A stretch of DNA of 64,000 nt from Eustoma russellianum (GCA_036186865.1 AP025040.1:45696321-45760320); one strand, 5' to 3'; shown: positions 43,508 through 55,509, counted from the first letter of the stretch. Notes: generated by a model not told the origin, from the letters alone. Numbers and translations are program-made.

Positions 43508-44090
43508 AAGGCCACTGAAATCACATGTACATCTTATTATGATCATGTATGACATTTAATCGTTGACTAATTAATATATCTTAAAGTTAATTAACGGAAC
43601 AAATAAAGACGGACCCATCAAAATGTCAGGTCCATACTAGTAAAAAAAATATGGCCACTGAAATCACATGTAGATCTGATTATGATCATGTACTAGACAT
43701 TTAATAGTTGACTAATTAATCTATCTTATTGCATAATTGTTAACATATTAATCAACGGAACAAATAAAAACGGATCCATCAACATGTCAGATCCATACTA
43801 TTAAAAAAATATGGCCACTGAAATTACATGTAAATCTGATTATGATCATGTGCTAGACATTTAATCGTTGACTAATTAATCTATTTTATTGCTTAATCAT
43901 TAACAAATTAATATCAACATGTCAGATCCATACTAGTAAAAACTATGGCCACTGAAATCACATGTAAATCTAATTATGATCATGTATTAGACATTTAATC
44001 GTTACTATAATCTATCTTATTGGTTAATTGTTAAAAAAATTAATCAACGGAATAAATAAAGACGGATCCATCATCATGTCAGATCCATTT
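43508..44090. repeat. Minisatellite, about four units of 134-160 bp
   Basis: The word GGCCACTGAAATCACATGTA (with small changes) starts units at about 43508, 43651, 43811 and 43945. Each continues with TTATGATCATGT, GACATTTAATCGTTGACTAA and CATGTCAGATCCATACTAG. Unit lengths vary by internal deletion. Confidence 0.9.
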
Positions 44091-44166
44091 ACTCGTATAT
44101 ATATATATGTATATATATATATATGTGTATATATATATATATATGTATATACATACATATATATAT

Positions 44167-44200
<34 letters not shown>

Positions 44201-44203
44201 GTA
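44091..44203. repeat. TA-rich microsatellite
   Basis: Alternating TATATA with interspersed TG, directly after the minisatellite. Confidence 0.9.
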
Positions 44204-44360
44204 TCAACAACTTTTGATGTAGTTGAGATATACTAGGTACAGATGATGATGATGAATATCAACAACAACAATCATATTAAATATATTCCAACGAGAGCAA
44301 AAACTAACTAGGGTCTAGGGAGGATAAAAACACCCAAATAATGCCTCCATACTGATTCAA
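44195..44360. repeat. Tail-to-tail pair of RTE LINE ends
   Basis: A plus-strand end (CAACTTTTGATGTAGTTGAG, TATACTAGGTACAGATGATGATGATG) abuts a minus-strand end (AACAACAACAATCATATTAA, ATTCCAACGAGAGCAAAAAC, GGGTCTAGGGAGG), so the two 3' tails face each other. Confidence 0.55.
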
Positions 44361-44965
44361 AAAATATATTCACCCGTTGATCATATAATTTCACTAATAA
44401 CTTAGATGCTTAGATGCGAGATTTTAAGTTGACTCCGAAAAAGAGAATCACTAAGAACAAAACGAAAGGTTAAAAAGAACAAGAACAAGAATAACTAGAG
44501 ATTTCTACCAACACCGGAAGTTAAAAATGGCACTGCGGCGATACAGGAATCTGCACGTTAAAGTTAAACGCCGATGATCCATTACTATCTTCCTCTTTCT
44601 TTTTATCTTTCTTTTTCCAAAGAAACCAAATTTTCTATTCCAAGGCCAGACTATATTCCGTTATATGAAGCAAATGTTTTTTTAATCAAGCGATAGGGCC
44701 GAATTAAAGAAAAATATTATTTCTCTTTTCACAGTTGTTTTTGTTTCTGCTGTTATGCACCATCTTCAATTATCGTGGAATTGAAGCAAAAGAAAGAAAT
44801 TCTGCAGCCGTGATTTTTCAAATTTTCAGTAAAACACAATTAAACATGCAAAAAGAAATCAAAACAATAACAACAATACAGCAAGAAATATTCCGTTGAC
44901 ATTCAACACGCATAAAGAATGAAGTAGAAAATCGCCGGAAACTTCGCTAGAAAATGTAAGTACCT

Positions 44966-45300
44966 GGTCAAAATTCAAGAGGAATGAAGTTAATGAACTC
45001 CGATCGTCAAGCCGGCGGCGTATCTCAACCCGAGAATACGTTTATTGGCACTTGATACAACGGCGAGCAGATTCGAGTAGAGGAAAGAGAAATATTTAAA
45101 GGAAGAGATGCTTGCTATCTAGAGGTCGGAATGGTAGGTAAACTTGAAATTCAACAGCGAGTTCGCCTGAATTAGTCTGAAACCATCACCATCGGCGGAT
45201 TGGAGAGAATAGTTCGATTAGGCAAATTAAAGGTTGATATTTTGTTGGTGTTTATAAAGGCAAAATTGAAGGCCGCAGAGGCAATTGGGACTTGGGAGAT
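44966..45300 (-). promoter_or_regulatory. Possible promoter and 5' UTR exon of the Sec14-like gene
   Basis: On the minus strand a TATA-like TTTAAATATTT near 45098 is followed by a CT-rich leader ending TTTTGACCAG before GTACTTAC (donor at about 44965). Joined to the acceptor TTGTTTTAG near 40267 it would make a 5' UTR intron of about 4.7 kb. This pairing is inference; the leader could belong to an unrelated non-coding transcript. Confidence 0.3.
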
Positions 45301-45322
45301 TCTTTGGAGAAGTGTTTTTTCT

Positions 45323-45567
45323 TTGATGAGGGAGTGAGTTCTCCCCACCTGTACCAGAGGCCCCTTAGTCAGGTGGGATGTAAATCGAGGGATGTGCTCC
45401 ACCGGCAGCCCTGCAAAGGGAGAGGACACACGAGACTCAGCCAGCCCAGAGGCAACCCTTGTAATATTTCAACAAGAATTATCTCCACACGGACTCGAAC
45501 TCGGGACGTCGGGGTTCTAGCCCCAATCACCTTTGTCATTTACCACTGGACTATGCCCCTGGGGGCA
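45323..45567 (-). mobile_element. tRNA-derived SINE with perfect 16-bp target duplication
   Basis: GAGAAGTGTTTTTTCT is found at 45307-45322 and 45568-45583. On the minus strand the 245-bp body starts GGGGCATAGTCCAGTGGTAA (box A) with GAGTTCGAGTCC (box B) about 45 nt on. It is a separate family from the other SINEs here. Confidence 0.88.
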
Positions 45568-45583
45568 GAGAAGTGTTTTTTCT

Positions 45584-46395
45584 AACTAAATAAAGTATTT
45601 ATGCCAAACTTTCAGCTAAATAGGATTGGTCTACTGCCGTGTGACTCCCTTACCGAACGGCTGAATATCTGATTTACATCTTTTTAGCTGTCTCATTAGG
45701 TCAGAAATGTGAGGACCCTTTGAGTTGAGGTTCAACCTTTTGCTAACCATGATTGGTCTACTACCAAAGCTAAGTAGCTAACGCATGATATTAGTTGATT
45801 GAGTAATGTTTTACTAGCTGAATTTTTGAGTACAAATTCAAAATTATAAGAAATAAAATAATAATGTGAAAAATATATTTTCAATACTATTTCTTTTGCT
45901 TTTATTAGACTATCTCATTCATATTATTTTGCAACACTTTAGTTGATTTGATGTCTAGAATTAAAATTCGAGTTAGATGTGTAAGTACGACTTGAATGGA
46001 AATTTTTATGAGATGTGCCGTGATATTGTGTGGACATGTCAATGGGTATTAACATGTACCCCACCACTAATTTGGGTCACGTAAGTTTGAATAGTCAATT
46101 AAGTTTATTGTAATCATCTATTTTACGCTATTTTTCTCAAAGAATGATAAGAATCTCTCTGCCTTTGAACGTATGTCGATTTGACTGAATCGCGTAAATT
46201 TTGTAAATATGTACGTTCTTTATCTCTTTTTTTTTCATTTCATTATCCTATATATGCAAGTTTTGTAATTACATACAAAATCATAAGTTTTTGGTTCAAT
46301 TGTAATAGTGATTGTTAGAATATTATGAGAACTTTAGCGGTTCATGTTCTAGTTCTGCCAACTTAGTAATAATTTTTAGATAGTCAAAACTGATA
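45584..46395. other. Gene-free AT-rich stretch
   Basis: GATTGGTCTACTRCC occurs twice (about 45625 and 45750), a weak local repeat. No gene was seen. Confidence 0.3.
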
Positions 46396-46689
46396 AACGA
46401 TACAGTTTTTCTTTTTCTTTTTTTGGAAATGGATCGTATTTTATTAATATGAAAAATCAAAAATACATATTACATCAGTTTGTGAACGACATAGAACTAT
46501 ACACCGCTATAGGCTTCTAGTAGACTATCAGAAATATATGTAACTGCCATAAATTGATGTTTAGCTCTCCAAAGGATGTCGCTGCTAATGTGCCAAGGGG
46601 GAGGACAGTGATCAACATTGTGGTGCTGAGTCTGGTTACGCCAGTACCATATAGTATGGACACCTTCTCGGATAATATATCTCCATTCT

Positions 46690-47444
46690 ACATCTGACCT
46701 CGAATGTCACCGTCTGTTTTGCAAATTGGACATGAACCACTCCTTACTCGTGCTGTGCCGAAAAAAGGCCGACATATCCGATGCATGCACCAAGTAATTC
46801 CACACTTTATGCACCCAAAAACAATCGCGTAATGCATGTAAGGTATCCTCCCTCGTATGTCCACAGTTGTCACATCCGCTATGTGTGCGTATGTGGTGCT
46901 GATGCAAAAATGAGCCAGTAAGCAGCATCTCCTAACATGCCTGCCATAGGAAGTGATTTAAACGTCCCGGCCCCTTTATTGCCCATACTTGGTCCCATAT
47001 CTCATCACGATGTGTTAAGGCGGCGGCCTCTTGGGCAGCATAAGCACTCGCAACAGTGAACTTACCTGATGTCGTGCACCTCCACCGAAGTACGTCGGGG
47101 TTCCCATCACTTTGTATATTAGAAGATTCATGGCATGCTCGTAGCAATGGGACGGTGGATCGAATGTGTCTCCATGTGGTCGAGACATTCTGCTTCATGC
47201 GCTCCTGTAGAAGGTCCCCGTATTTCGCTCGAAGAATCTGGACCCATAAGAGATCGGGTCTCGTCAATAAGTGCCATCCCAGTTTTGATATCATCGCCAT
47301 ATTCATGTGTCGTAATCGCTTGATGCCTAATCCACCTTGCCCTCTCGGCCGACATAGAGTCTCCCAGGAACACCAGTGTAATTTACGAGATGTGTCATCC
47401 TCCCCCCCAGAAAAAGCGTCGAGATATTTTCTCAATATTATCAA
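46690..47444 (-). pseudogene. LINE ORF2 C-terminal region with zinc-binding motif
   Basis: After the frameshift: KLHWCSWETLCRPRGQGGLG, GWHLLTRPDLLWVQILRAKY, VWAIKGPGRLNHFLWQAC, a stop, then HSGCDNCGHTREDTLHALRD with C-x2-C...H spacing of the zf-RVT domain. Confidence 0.85.
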
Positions 47445-48576
47445 TCAATGAAAGTGGTAGACAAACCGTTCGCATCGCATATACGGGTATCAACGATAAG
47501 ACGCTCTTAATTAAAACACATCTACCCGCTTGAGACAGAAATCTTTTTTGCCACGAGCCAAGGCGTGTACGCACTTTGTCTAATATATGATTATAGGTTT
47601 GTGGGTCGATGCGGCCATGTAGTAATGGCATCCCCAAATAGTGTCCAAGATCAGTAGTACATGTTATCCCCCATCGCGTAAATGCCTGAGGCCAGAAGTG
47701 TGATGCAACATTTTTGGAAATCAAAACCTGGGACTTTTTGATGCTGACGGTTTGGCCTGAGATTAGGCAAAACTCATGGAGGGCTGTCGCGATAGTATCA
47801 GCCTGTGTGTTTGTAGCAGTTCCAAAAAGTAAAAGATCATCGGCAAAGAATAGATGAGAGATAGGTGGCCCAAAACGAGATGTCCGAATGGGAGTCCATC
47901 TACCTGCCTCAACAGCCTGTGTTATATTTTGACTGAGCACCTCCATACATAGAAGAAACAAATACGGTGCTAGTGGATCTCCCTGGCGAATACCACGTTG
48001 AGGTCGGAACGGCTCCAAGCATTGTCCATTCCATATAATTGATAAGGATGCCGAGGTGATGGTAAACATGATCAAGTCAGCCATAGCATCACTGAAGCCA
48101 ATGCGCAGTAGGATACGATGTAGAAATGTCCAGTGGACCTTGTCGTATGCCTTTTCTAAATCCACTTTCACAGCCATATACCCGGTATGTCCCTGCTTTA
48201 TTTTCATAGAATGCATAATCTTCTGGGCTATTATAATGTTATCCGCTGCCTGTCTTCCAGGTACAAATGCACATTGCGTAGGAGAAATAATCATGTCAAT
48301 GACTCGTTTTAGTCGATTTGCAAGAATTTTGGAGATTACCTTGACAATGACATTTGTGAGCGCAATCGGTCGAAATTGGGTTGCATCCTCCGGGCTAGGC
48401 ACCTTTGGTATAAGTGTAATCAACGTTTTGTTAAGGTCCGGTGGGAAACATCTTCGTTGGAATGACGTGGTGACGAACTCAATCACTGCAGGACCAACTA
48501 CATCCCAGTTCTTTTGATAGAATATAGGGGAGAAACCATCGGGTCCGGGGGCTTTGTAAGCCCCCATCTGGAACAT
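47395..48576 (-). pseudogene. LINE reverse transcriptase domain (393-codon open stretch)
   Basis: The longest open frame in the window. RT motifs in order: KAPGPDGFSPIFYQKNW, IPKVPSPEDATQFRPIALTN, motif A VDLEKAYDKVHW (about 138-149), RGIRQGDPLAPYLF (about 194-207) and the catalytic box FADDLLLF (244-251). Upstream, a TAA cuts it from the rest of ORF2, and downstream a frameshift in the FFWGGG region separates the C-terminus. The RT core itself is intact, so the insertion is probably not ancient. Confidence 0.92.
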
Positions 48577-49192
48577 AGCTTATTCGATCTCACTGCTAGA
48601 TACAGGCCTATTTAGAGTGTGCCTATCTACGTGATTCAGCAGAGGGATTATGAAGTCATTATCATTGCATGGTAAGGTAGCCGGGCAGGAGAATAAGTCC
48701 ACATAGTGATTGCGGATTGTCTACTGTATGGCCTGAGGGTTGTCGGACCAAATGCCTGTAGTCGTTTTCATCCTACTGATGTTGGATCTTCGTCGCTGCA
48801 AGGCCAGAGAAAGATGGAAATATCGAGAGTTTTGGTCGCCGTAGTTCAGCCAATGTAATTTGGTTTTCTGTTGCCAATAGATTTCTTCCTGAGTTAGTAT
48901 ATGGTTATACTCCACCTGCAATTCCTTCTCAAGATTCATCAAGAAACGGGAGGGACGTTCCGCCATGACACGTTGGATTCCTTCAATACGTGCCAAACAA
49001 CGTTTACGGCGTTGAGTGAGATTCCCAAACACATCCTTTTTCCACTGCATAAGCTTTTAGGTCACCTCTTCCAGCGTGCGTCCAAAGTCGTCTTTGTAGG
49101 GCTTCCATGCGGCTTGAATAAAGTCACGAAAGTTTTCATGTTCCAGCCAGCATGCCTGGAACCGAAAGTTGATGCTAGATGTAACCAACTGG
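48577..49192 (-). pseudogene. LINE ORF2 linker between endonuclease and reverse transcriptase
   Basis: The segment includes MQWKKDVFGNLTQRRKRCLA, KTKLHWLNYGDQNSRYFH and ISRMKTTTGIW, the conserved linker of plant L1 ORF2. In-frame stops occur near 48577, 48722 and 49051. Confidence 0.75.
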
Positions 49193-49197
49193 GTGTT

Positions 49198-49891
49198 TTA
49201 CTCAAGTGTGAGCAGCAATGGATGGTGATCTGAGTGAGACTTAGGGAGGTGATGGATGATCGCATTAGTATACTGCAGGTGCCACGCATCATTTGCCCAT
49301 GCTTGATCTAATCGTTGCTCAATCAAAAGTCTCCCAATCTGCCCATTGGACCAAGTAAAACTAGGGCCAGAGAATCCGACCTCAAGCAAACTACAGTTTT
49401 CGACCATTTTATTCATACGATCCACCCCATAACCACGCACAGCACGGCCCCCACGTTTGTCTGCTTGTCTAATAACTTGGTTGAAGTCTCCCATCAGCAC
49501 CCATGGGATAGCAATATGCGTGGACATATGTTCAAGGTAGTCATACAATGTTTCGCGAATAGCCAGTGTTGGAGATGCATACACAAGAGAGGACCCATGT
49601 GACTATGGTACCTTGAGTGATGCCAATATTTATGAGTTGGGCCGTGTAACTGAGTATCCGAATATTAGTAGTTGATGAATCCCAGAAACACCACAGCCCT
49701 CCTGAAAATCCTCTAGCTTCCACAGCAGCAAAATGTGTAAAATGTGAACGTCGGATGATGTGTCGTGCTCGCTCACTTGGAACACGCGTTTCCATTAAGA
49801 ACATAATATCGGGTTTCTGATCACAGGACAATCTAATAATGGCACGTACCGTATCTGGGGAGCCAGCTCCCCGACAATTCCATGCTAGCAC
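49198..49891 (-). pseudogene. LINE ORF2 endonuclease domain, frameshifted
   Basis: Starts MLAWNCRGAGSPDTVRAI with the metal-binding E in FLMETRVPS, then a frameshift near 49585. The second frame holds WVLMGDFNQV, FTWSNGQ and KSHSDHHPLLL, the Asp-x-Asn and S-D-H catalytic motifs of L1-type AP endonuclease. The catalytic residues are preserved although the frame is broken. Confidence 0.85.
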
Positions 49892-50015
49892 ACGGATGAT
49901 AAATCCATATCAGGGGTGATCAGCATTCGGCCACACGGCCAGCAGCATCGCTGTCAGTATCCATTATGTGGAAGGTATCATGGGCGACATCAACTTCTTT
50001 GAGCTCCACCAGTTC

Positions 50016-50378
50016 CTAAATTTCCGTATCTGGGGGTTGTTGTTTGGTGTTATCTCCAACATTCAAGGAAGGTGTACCATGATGTTCCATCGCCACATTA
50101 TCATGTTGTATAGTACCTTCCGATATGTCCTCATACGAGACCGGTTTATTGATGATATCCGTTAAAGGGCGTTGTAGTTGGTTCCTCGTAGGCATTCCGC
50201 ATGGTAGGGCTGGCCATTCATGTGGTTGCCATGTCAAAGTAGTGCCTGTACTCCTAGGATTCTCAGATTTGTCATTTGAACGAATAGAGAGACCTGTAGG
50301 CTGTTTGGCTGGTCCCTTCGGCTGATATTTCACCTTAGGGGGGTCTTTAACTGGGATACCTCGTGACTTCCGTTCTTT
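50016..50378 (-). pseudogene. LINE ORF1 C-terminal fragment
   Basis: The frame enters at the truncated 5' end (KERKSRGIPVKDPPKVKYQP) and runs to 50016 with low-complexity polar sequence. The usual upstream RNA-binding and zinc-knuckle parts of plant L1 ORF1 are absent, removed by 5' truncation. Confidence 0.6.
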
Positions 50379-50533
50379 AACGATACAGTACTTCTGAAAC
50401 AGATGAAGTATTATTCATTATAAAACATAAACAAATAAAAAATATTGACATGTTACATAAGTGATTGAATCTGAAACAACGGGCTCTTTCATGATCTATT
50501 AGTTAATTAGTGCTCATTTCCTCCTAAAAATGT

Positions 50534-50914
50534 TATCATACCTGATCAAACATTTAATTAAGACTAAATTTTCAAAGTATGTTACACAATAGTTTGTAAA
50601 AATAGTTTTTACATTATTTATGATCAAATTTCAATGAATATTGCGTAAAAATACTTTGACAAATTTGATTTTAAATATCGTTTGACTAAATACGTATTTG
50701 ACCAGGCCTGACAATATTTTATATTATCATACCTCATCAAACATTAAATCAAGACTAGATTTTCAAAGTAGGTTACACAATAGTTTGTAAAAATAGTTTT
50801 TACATTATTTATGATCAAATTTCAATGAATATTGTGTAAAAATACTTTGAGAAATTTGATTTTAAATATCGTTTGACCAAATACGTGTTTGACCATGTAT
50901 GATAATATCTTTGG
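50534..50914. repeat. Direct repeat, 2 units of about 191 bp
   Basis: TATCATACCTGATCAAACAT at 50534 recurs (CTCATC for CTGATC) at 50725. The units match closely through TTTTAAATATCGTTTGAC. It lies just beyond the LINE. Confidence 0.9.
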
Positions 50915-51299
50915 GACGAAGAGAATAGTAATTGTTTTAAAATTTGCCAAGCTCCATATGTATAAAAAGTTGGAGATATATATGATTTTGTGCCAATTAA
51001 ATTCAATTAGGTCTATGAAATTATACTTTCAGACAACCAATGATTCATAAACATCATGTGTTAGTGCTAAGTAAATAATGAAGCAAATACTAACATTAAA
51101 AATCGCTGATTATTTTAGCTAGCCGAAATATATTAGATCAGTATGTTATCTTTAATATAATAATTCAAACTAGGGTACTAAAATGTAATGGAAAAACTAC
51201 GTGTGCAGTTTTACTATGGGTCCATTAGAGTTATATACTCCAACGAATAGAAAAATGACGTAAATAAATAATATATTTATTTTACTGAATCTCAGTTTC

Positions 51300-51704
51300 G
51301 TGTGTTTGCTGACCTTTTTGAGTGTTATCTTATATTTTGTAGCAGTAAAAACTAAAAAGATGTCGAACTTTCAATTAGGAAAAAGGAAACCGATGAGTGC
51401 TTCTACTTGTCGAATAAAGATATGGTGTGCTGAGACTCAGTCAATTTTGAATTCGAAATATGATCCGGATAAAAAAATATATAAAATTTGTTACTATAAA
51501 CATGTGAGAATCAAAAGCGTTATGAGCTCTCAAGTCTATGTCTACAAATCTTGCCGATTTGATGAAAGAAAGGAGAAAGGACAAATATACTACAACGATG
51601 GATGCCAAGGAGATGCTAGCCCCCGAAGATGGCCGCACTTACAGGTGAGAGTCCATCAAGGGTTACAACAAGAGAATTTGGTCAGTCCGAGACTGCACAC
51701 GTGA
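51300..51704 (+). CDS. Unidentified open reading frame, 134 codons
   Basis: The product is basic and Lys/Tyr-rich, with KIYKICYYKHVRIKSV and several Cys, and a hydrophobic start (MCLLTFLSVILYFVAV). I recognise no domain. Base composition is close to the surrounding AT-rich DNA and the frame runs up to the retroelement edge. It could be chance or a transposon remnant. No promoter or intron evidence was seen. Confidence 0.15.
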   Translation: MCLLTFLSVILYFVAVKTKKMSNFQLGKRKPMSASTCRIKIWCAETQSILNSKYDPDKKIYKICYYKHVRIKSVMSSQVYVYKSCRFDERKEKGQIYYNDGCQGDASPRRWPHLQVRVHQGLQQENLVSPRLHT

Positions 51705-51835
51705 TCATATAGTGGGGGCGCAACTGTATGAGCTGCGCGAGAAGCTCTTTCTTAGCTCAGGCTAGCTCAGTGTTGGCAGACCCCCCCCCCCCCTCTTTTT
51801 TCTCTGACTTGGTTTAACTTTTTTTGTACTTATAC

Positions 51836-54451
51836 TGTTATAACCCGAAAATTTTTGAACTAATTGTTACACATTAATTTAATACTAGGTAGTAGTTGGG
51901 TGTAACAACCCTTCGAAATTAAATTAACTGCTGCGTGTCGATTAGGTCCAAGTAATTTTATAATTTCAGATAATGGTTATGTATATGTGTATAGATGGTA
52001 ATATAGGGTAGGAAGGAAAAAAAAATAAATGAAATATATATGTATAGGTAAAGGGTAGGTGCGTAAGAATAGGGGGAAAGTAATAAATAAATATAATATA
52101 TATATATAAAAAATGTGGGAGACGTGTACAGGAAGGAATAAAAGGGATAATAACAATTCAATTAATAAAATAAATTTAAAAAAAAAGAGAAGTTCCGTTG
52201 GATTAAAAAAAAAAGAGAAAGGAAAAAAAACAATAATAAAATAAAGTAAAGAAACAATAAATGAATGAAAGGTGGGCCAATTGAAAGTTAATAATGATTA
52301 AAAAAAATAATAATAAAAGTAAAACGTGGGTTATGGGGGATCGACAACCGCTTCCCCCAAATTTCGCACCAATAGTGAGATTAAAAGGGGCAGGGGGCTG
52401 GGAAGTGCAGGAAACGGAAAAGCAATAAAAGAAAGTAAAAGGGGGGAGACACTGAAGAGGAGAACGACTGCAGAGAAGAGGGAAAGGAAAGAAGAAAAGA
52501 GAAGAAAGAGGGAAGAAGGAAGCAAGCCAAATCCATATATACTCCGTGTAATTGCGCAAAGTGTCTACAAATAGGTAGGTTTCCTTTTCCCCCTCCAATT
52601 GGTACAAATTCAAGCATGCTCTGGTGATATATTATGTGTTTTCATTGTTTTAACTGCTGCAATTTATGCCATGTTAAATATCTGTGAAAAGCATGAGATC
52701 TTGGAGTCTGTGGAATGCGTTTGATGATATTGCGTGCTTTGCTTTTGATTTTAGGGAAAAGTTTGATAATCAAAATAACACAGTTTAGGGCCCTAAGTTG
52801 TTGATTTGGCCTTAGAATAGGTTCCCATAGACCGGAAATAGGCGAAAATATAGGTCGGGGTCGAAAAAACGGTCGCCGGGGACCGCCGGTGCGCTGCACG
52901 CGCCGCTGGAAGCGGCCGCGCGTGGCTGCACGCGCCGCTGGCTTCGCAGGCGCTGGAAATTGCGGTTGAAAAAAAAAAGGCTAAAACACCTAAAGGGCCA
53001 AAGGCCCTAATCGCTGGACAAGGTTCCTTAACGGGCTGGCTGCAATTGCAGCAGTCCTGGCCCAAACAGGTTCTATATAAAAAAAAAAGGGTTGGCAGGC
53101 TTCGCGGACCGGGCCGGCTGGCCAGCGGTCCGGGCCAGTAGTCGGCCAGCCCATTAACTCTGGTGAACAAAAAAAAAATAAAGAGGGTGACAAACCGCGG
53201 GCCGGACCTGGGGGCCGGACCAGAAGGGGGAAAACGGCCCAAGGCCGGAATAGAAAAGGGGCCTGCCCAATAGGTTTTTCTTTAAATGTGAAATATTTTC
53301 TGAAAATTTTATAATTGGTATGTTATTAATTAAAAATAGTAATAATTATAGGAAAAATGTAAATAAATATCAGAAAATTCTAAATAAATTCTAGAAATTA
53401 CAAAATGCTGAAATTAAATTATTTTCACTGGATTTCAGCAATTGTGATAATTAATTTAATTTGAATAATTAGATATTAAATAGAAATAAATTAGAGAAAA
53501 ATAAGAAAAAAAATATAAGAAATGCAAAATAAATGTATACAAACCATGGAAAAATAGTTGTGACATCGAATGACGATAAATCAATATTCGGATAATGAAT
53601 GAACCTAGATTTGAGTGCCGGAGGATGGTAAGGATGGGCCAGGGGCCTCAGGCGATTGTGTTGTTTGCATTCATGGCACGTGCATTGCATGATGGTGGGT
53701 CATGACGTACGGGTCACGGGCGCTCAGGATGGTGTACGGTGGCGGGGCCAAGTACACTCAGGATGGTGACTGTGGGTGGGTACGACCCACAGCCACTCAG
53801 TTAGGTCCCGGGATCATGCATTGCATGGCGGAGTTATCAGCATCTTGTGTGACATGATTTTGTTGCGTGTGTCATGCATAATAGGACATGCATCACGTTG
53901 TTGCGCATTTTTTATCTGGAGTGAATTACTTTTCCGTATTCATATGCTTATGTGATATCATGTTTTACGTGCTATGTGTTATATCATTTTTGGATGCTCG
54001 TCTTGTACTACTTGGAGGCAGGTGCCTACTGAGTGATTTCCCAGTCACTCACCCCTACTCCCCCCCCCCAACCAGGTGAGAACGAAGGAGCGTACGACTA
54101 ATCTTTGCTGAGGACGGGGCTGACATATAGTATGGGCAGACTGAAGGTACCTAGGATACGAAGAGACCTTGCGGCTGTCTGTACTTATTTTATTGGGATT
54201 ATACCAGACACTACCTTGCATTAAATGATAGATAGTAGATGCTAGTACTCTTCCTAGAAGTCAGTACATTATTGTATTGAGGATTTTCTGTTATTTGAGA
54301 ACTTTACATTATTGTATTTCGTTTCCGCGCGAAAAAAATTTCTACGTATTCCTGAACAGGTTGGAAATTAATTCGACGCTTTGTATTCTCCTTAGTGAGA
54401 TACGGCAGGCGCACTGTTCCTGATGCTAGGGTTCGGGAGCGGGGCGTTACA
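51836..54451 (+). mobile_element. Ty3/gypsy LTR, copy 1 (outer 5' LTR)
   Basis: A 2,616-bp LTR from TGTTATAACCCG to GGCGTTACA, directly followed by a primer-binding site. It is nearly identical to 57970-60585. It contains pyrimidine-rich minus-strand frames, which are low complexity. The 5' flank is unique DNA (ACTTTTTTTGTACTTATAC), so this is the left end of the array. Confidence 0.92.
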
Positions 54452-54453
54452 GG

Positions 54454-54465
54454 TGGTATCAGAGC
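54454..54465 (+). other. Primer-binding site of gypsy unit 1
   Basis: TGGTATCAGAGC, complementary to initiator-Met tRNA, 2 bp after the LTR end. Confidence 0.93.
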
Positions 54466-55509
54466 CGAGGCTTCAGATCCGCCTCGGGAACGCAGGATTA
54501 ACTAGATCACTTAGACTTAAGCTATGATCTCTTCCTATAAATGACAAATATACCCCTAATAAATGAGGTAGACCTAAGTTATTAGCGGGTTATGGGAGGT
54601 GTGTGTCGTTGGTGAGCCTTCTTTATTTCATTACCGTTGTACCCTAGAACTATCACGTGAGCACCCTAAATGCTCAAATCCCTCTATTACTCTCGTCAAT
54701 CCAGATTCTCGTAAAGGTTCTTACGGAATCCAAGAAAATGCCGTCGCATCGTTTAAAAAAAATTAATTAAATAAAAATATACATAAAAAAAAGAGAAAAT
54801 CTGGCAAGGAGGCAACGATGGTAATGGTGACGACCATCAGGATCAGGATGTCACCCTCCAAGCATTGACCGACACCAAGGCTACCACTTTGGCGCAACAG
54901 AAACTGTAGACTGCGTAGTGCCAGTAGCATCTGAACTAGCGTCTTCTGCCGCTAGCGCCACCGGATCTGAGATTCTACCACATGGAAATACAGGACATCC
55001 GGAATCCAATACTTAGAAGAACCCTTCACCGGGGAGGCATAAACATGTGATATGGCTGCTAATAATCACAAGACCGCTCGTGATGAAAGTACAACCACGG
55101 AGTAGGGCAGGGCCACTGGCGCCACCAAATGCTTAATGTGGATGCCACACTAAGGTCCGTGTGGGGGGAATTATGCAAGTATCAGCGCAACAATCAGAAC
55201 GCTTTACGAGAGAGGATACTGAGCAGAGGCCGACGCCACCACCACAACAGAAGCAGGTACAACATAAAGAGAGACAAGGATCAGTGCCAGATCCACGTGA
55301 TGACTGATGTGGATGTCGGGGAGACTGGCGACGTCATACCAGAGTCAACCGTCGACGACCAGGTCTCAATGACTCATCATCAGTACAGATGATTTTAGTC
55401 AAAGATAAATGATCAGAGTTGCACAGCAGAAGCGTGACTTTCTTGAGTCACGTAAGTTCAGAAGAGTGAACCTCAATGGTTCGAAAAAGATTACGGATAT
55501 CGCTGAGTA

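Larger units (their letters stand above)
46407..50378 (-). mobile_element. L1-type LINE, 5'-truncated, with 11-bp target duplication
   Basis: AACGATACAGT lies at 46396-46406 and 50379-50389. The minus-strand element of about 3.97 kb ends in an A-rich tail at its 3' side (T-rich on the plus strand, 46407-46424). Order along the minus strand: end of ORF1, apurinic endonuclease, reverse transcriptase, zinc-binding C-terminus. The clean duplication with a truncated ORF1 marks target-primed insertion; stops and frameshifts show it is no longer active. Confidence 0.9.

Noticed and set aside
43508..44090. CRISPR-like periodic repeats
   Set aside because: The units are long (134-160 bp), contiguous without unique spacers and lie in plant nuclear DNA; this is a minisatellite.
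48056..48517. Plus-strand frame of 153 codons inside the LINE
   Set aside because: It is a shadow of the minus-strand reverse transcriptase frame.
52793..53242. 149-codon minus-strand frame in the GC-rich part of the LTR
   Set aside because: It arises from GC-rich LTR sequence; the twin in LTR 2 is split differently by homopolymer changes, so it is not conserved as protein.
55129..55392. 87-codon frame in the gypsy internal region (and twin at 61263)
   Set aside because: It is identical in both units only because the units are near-identical, and it has no gag or other domain resemblance that I can see.
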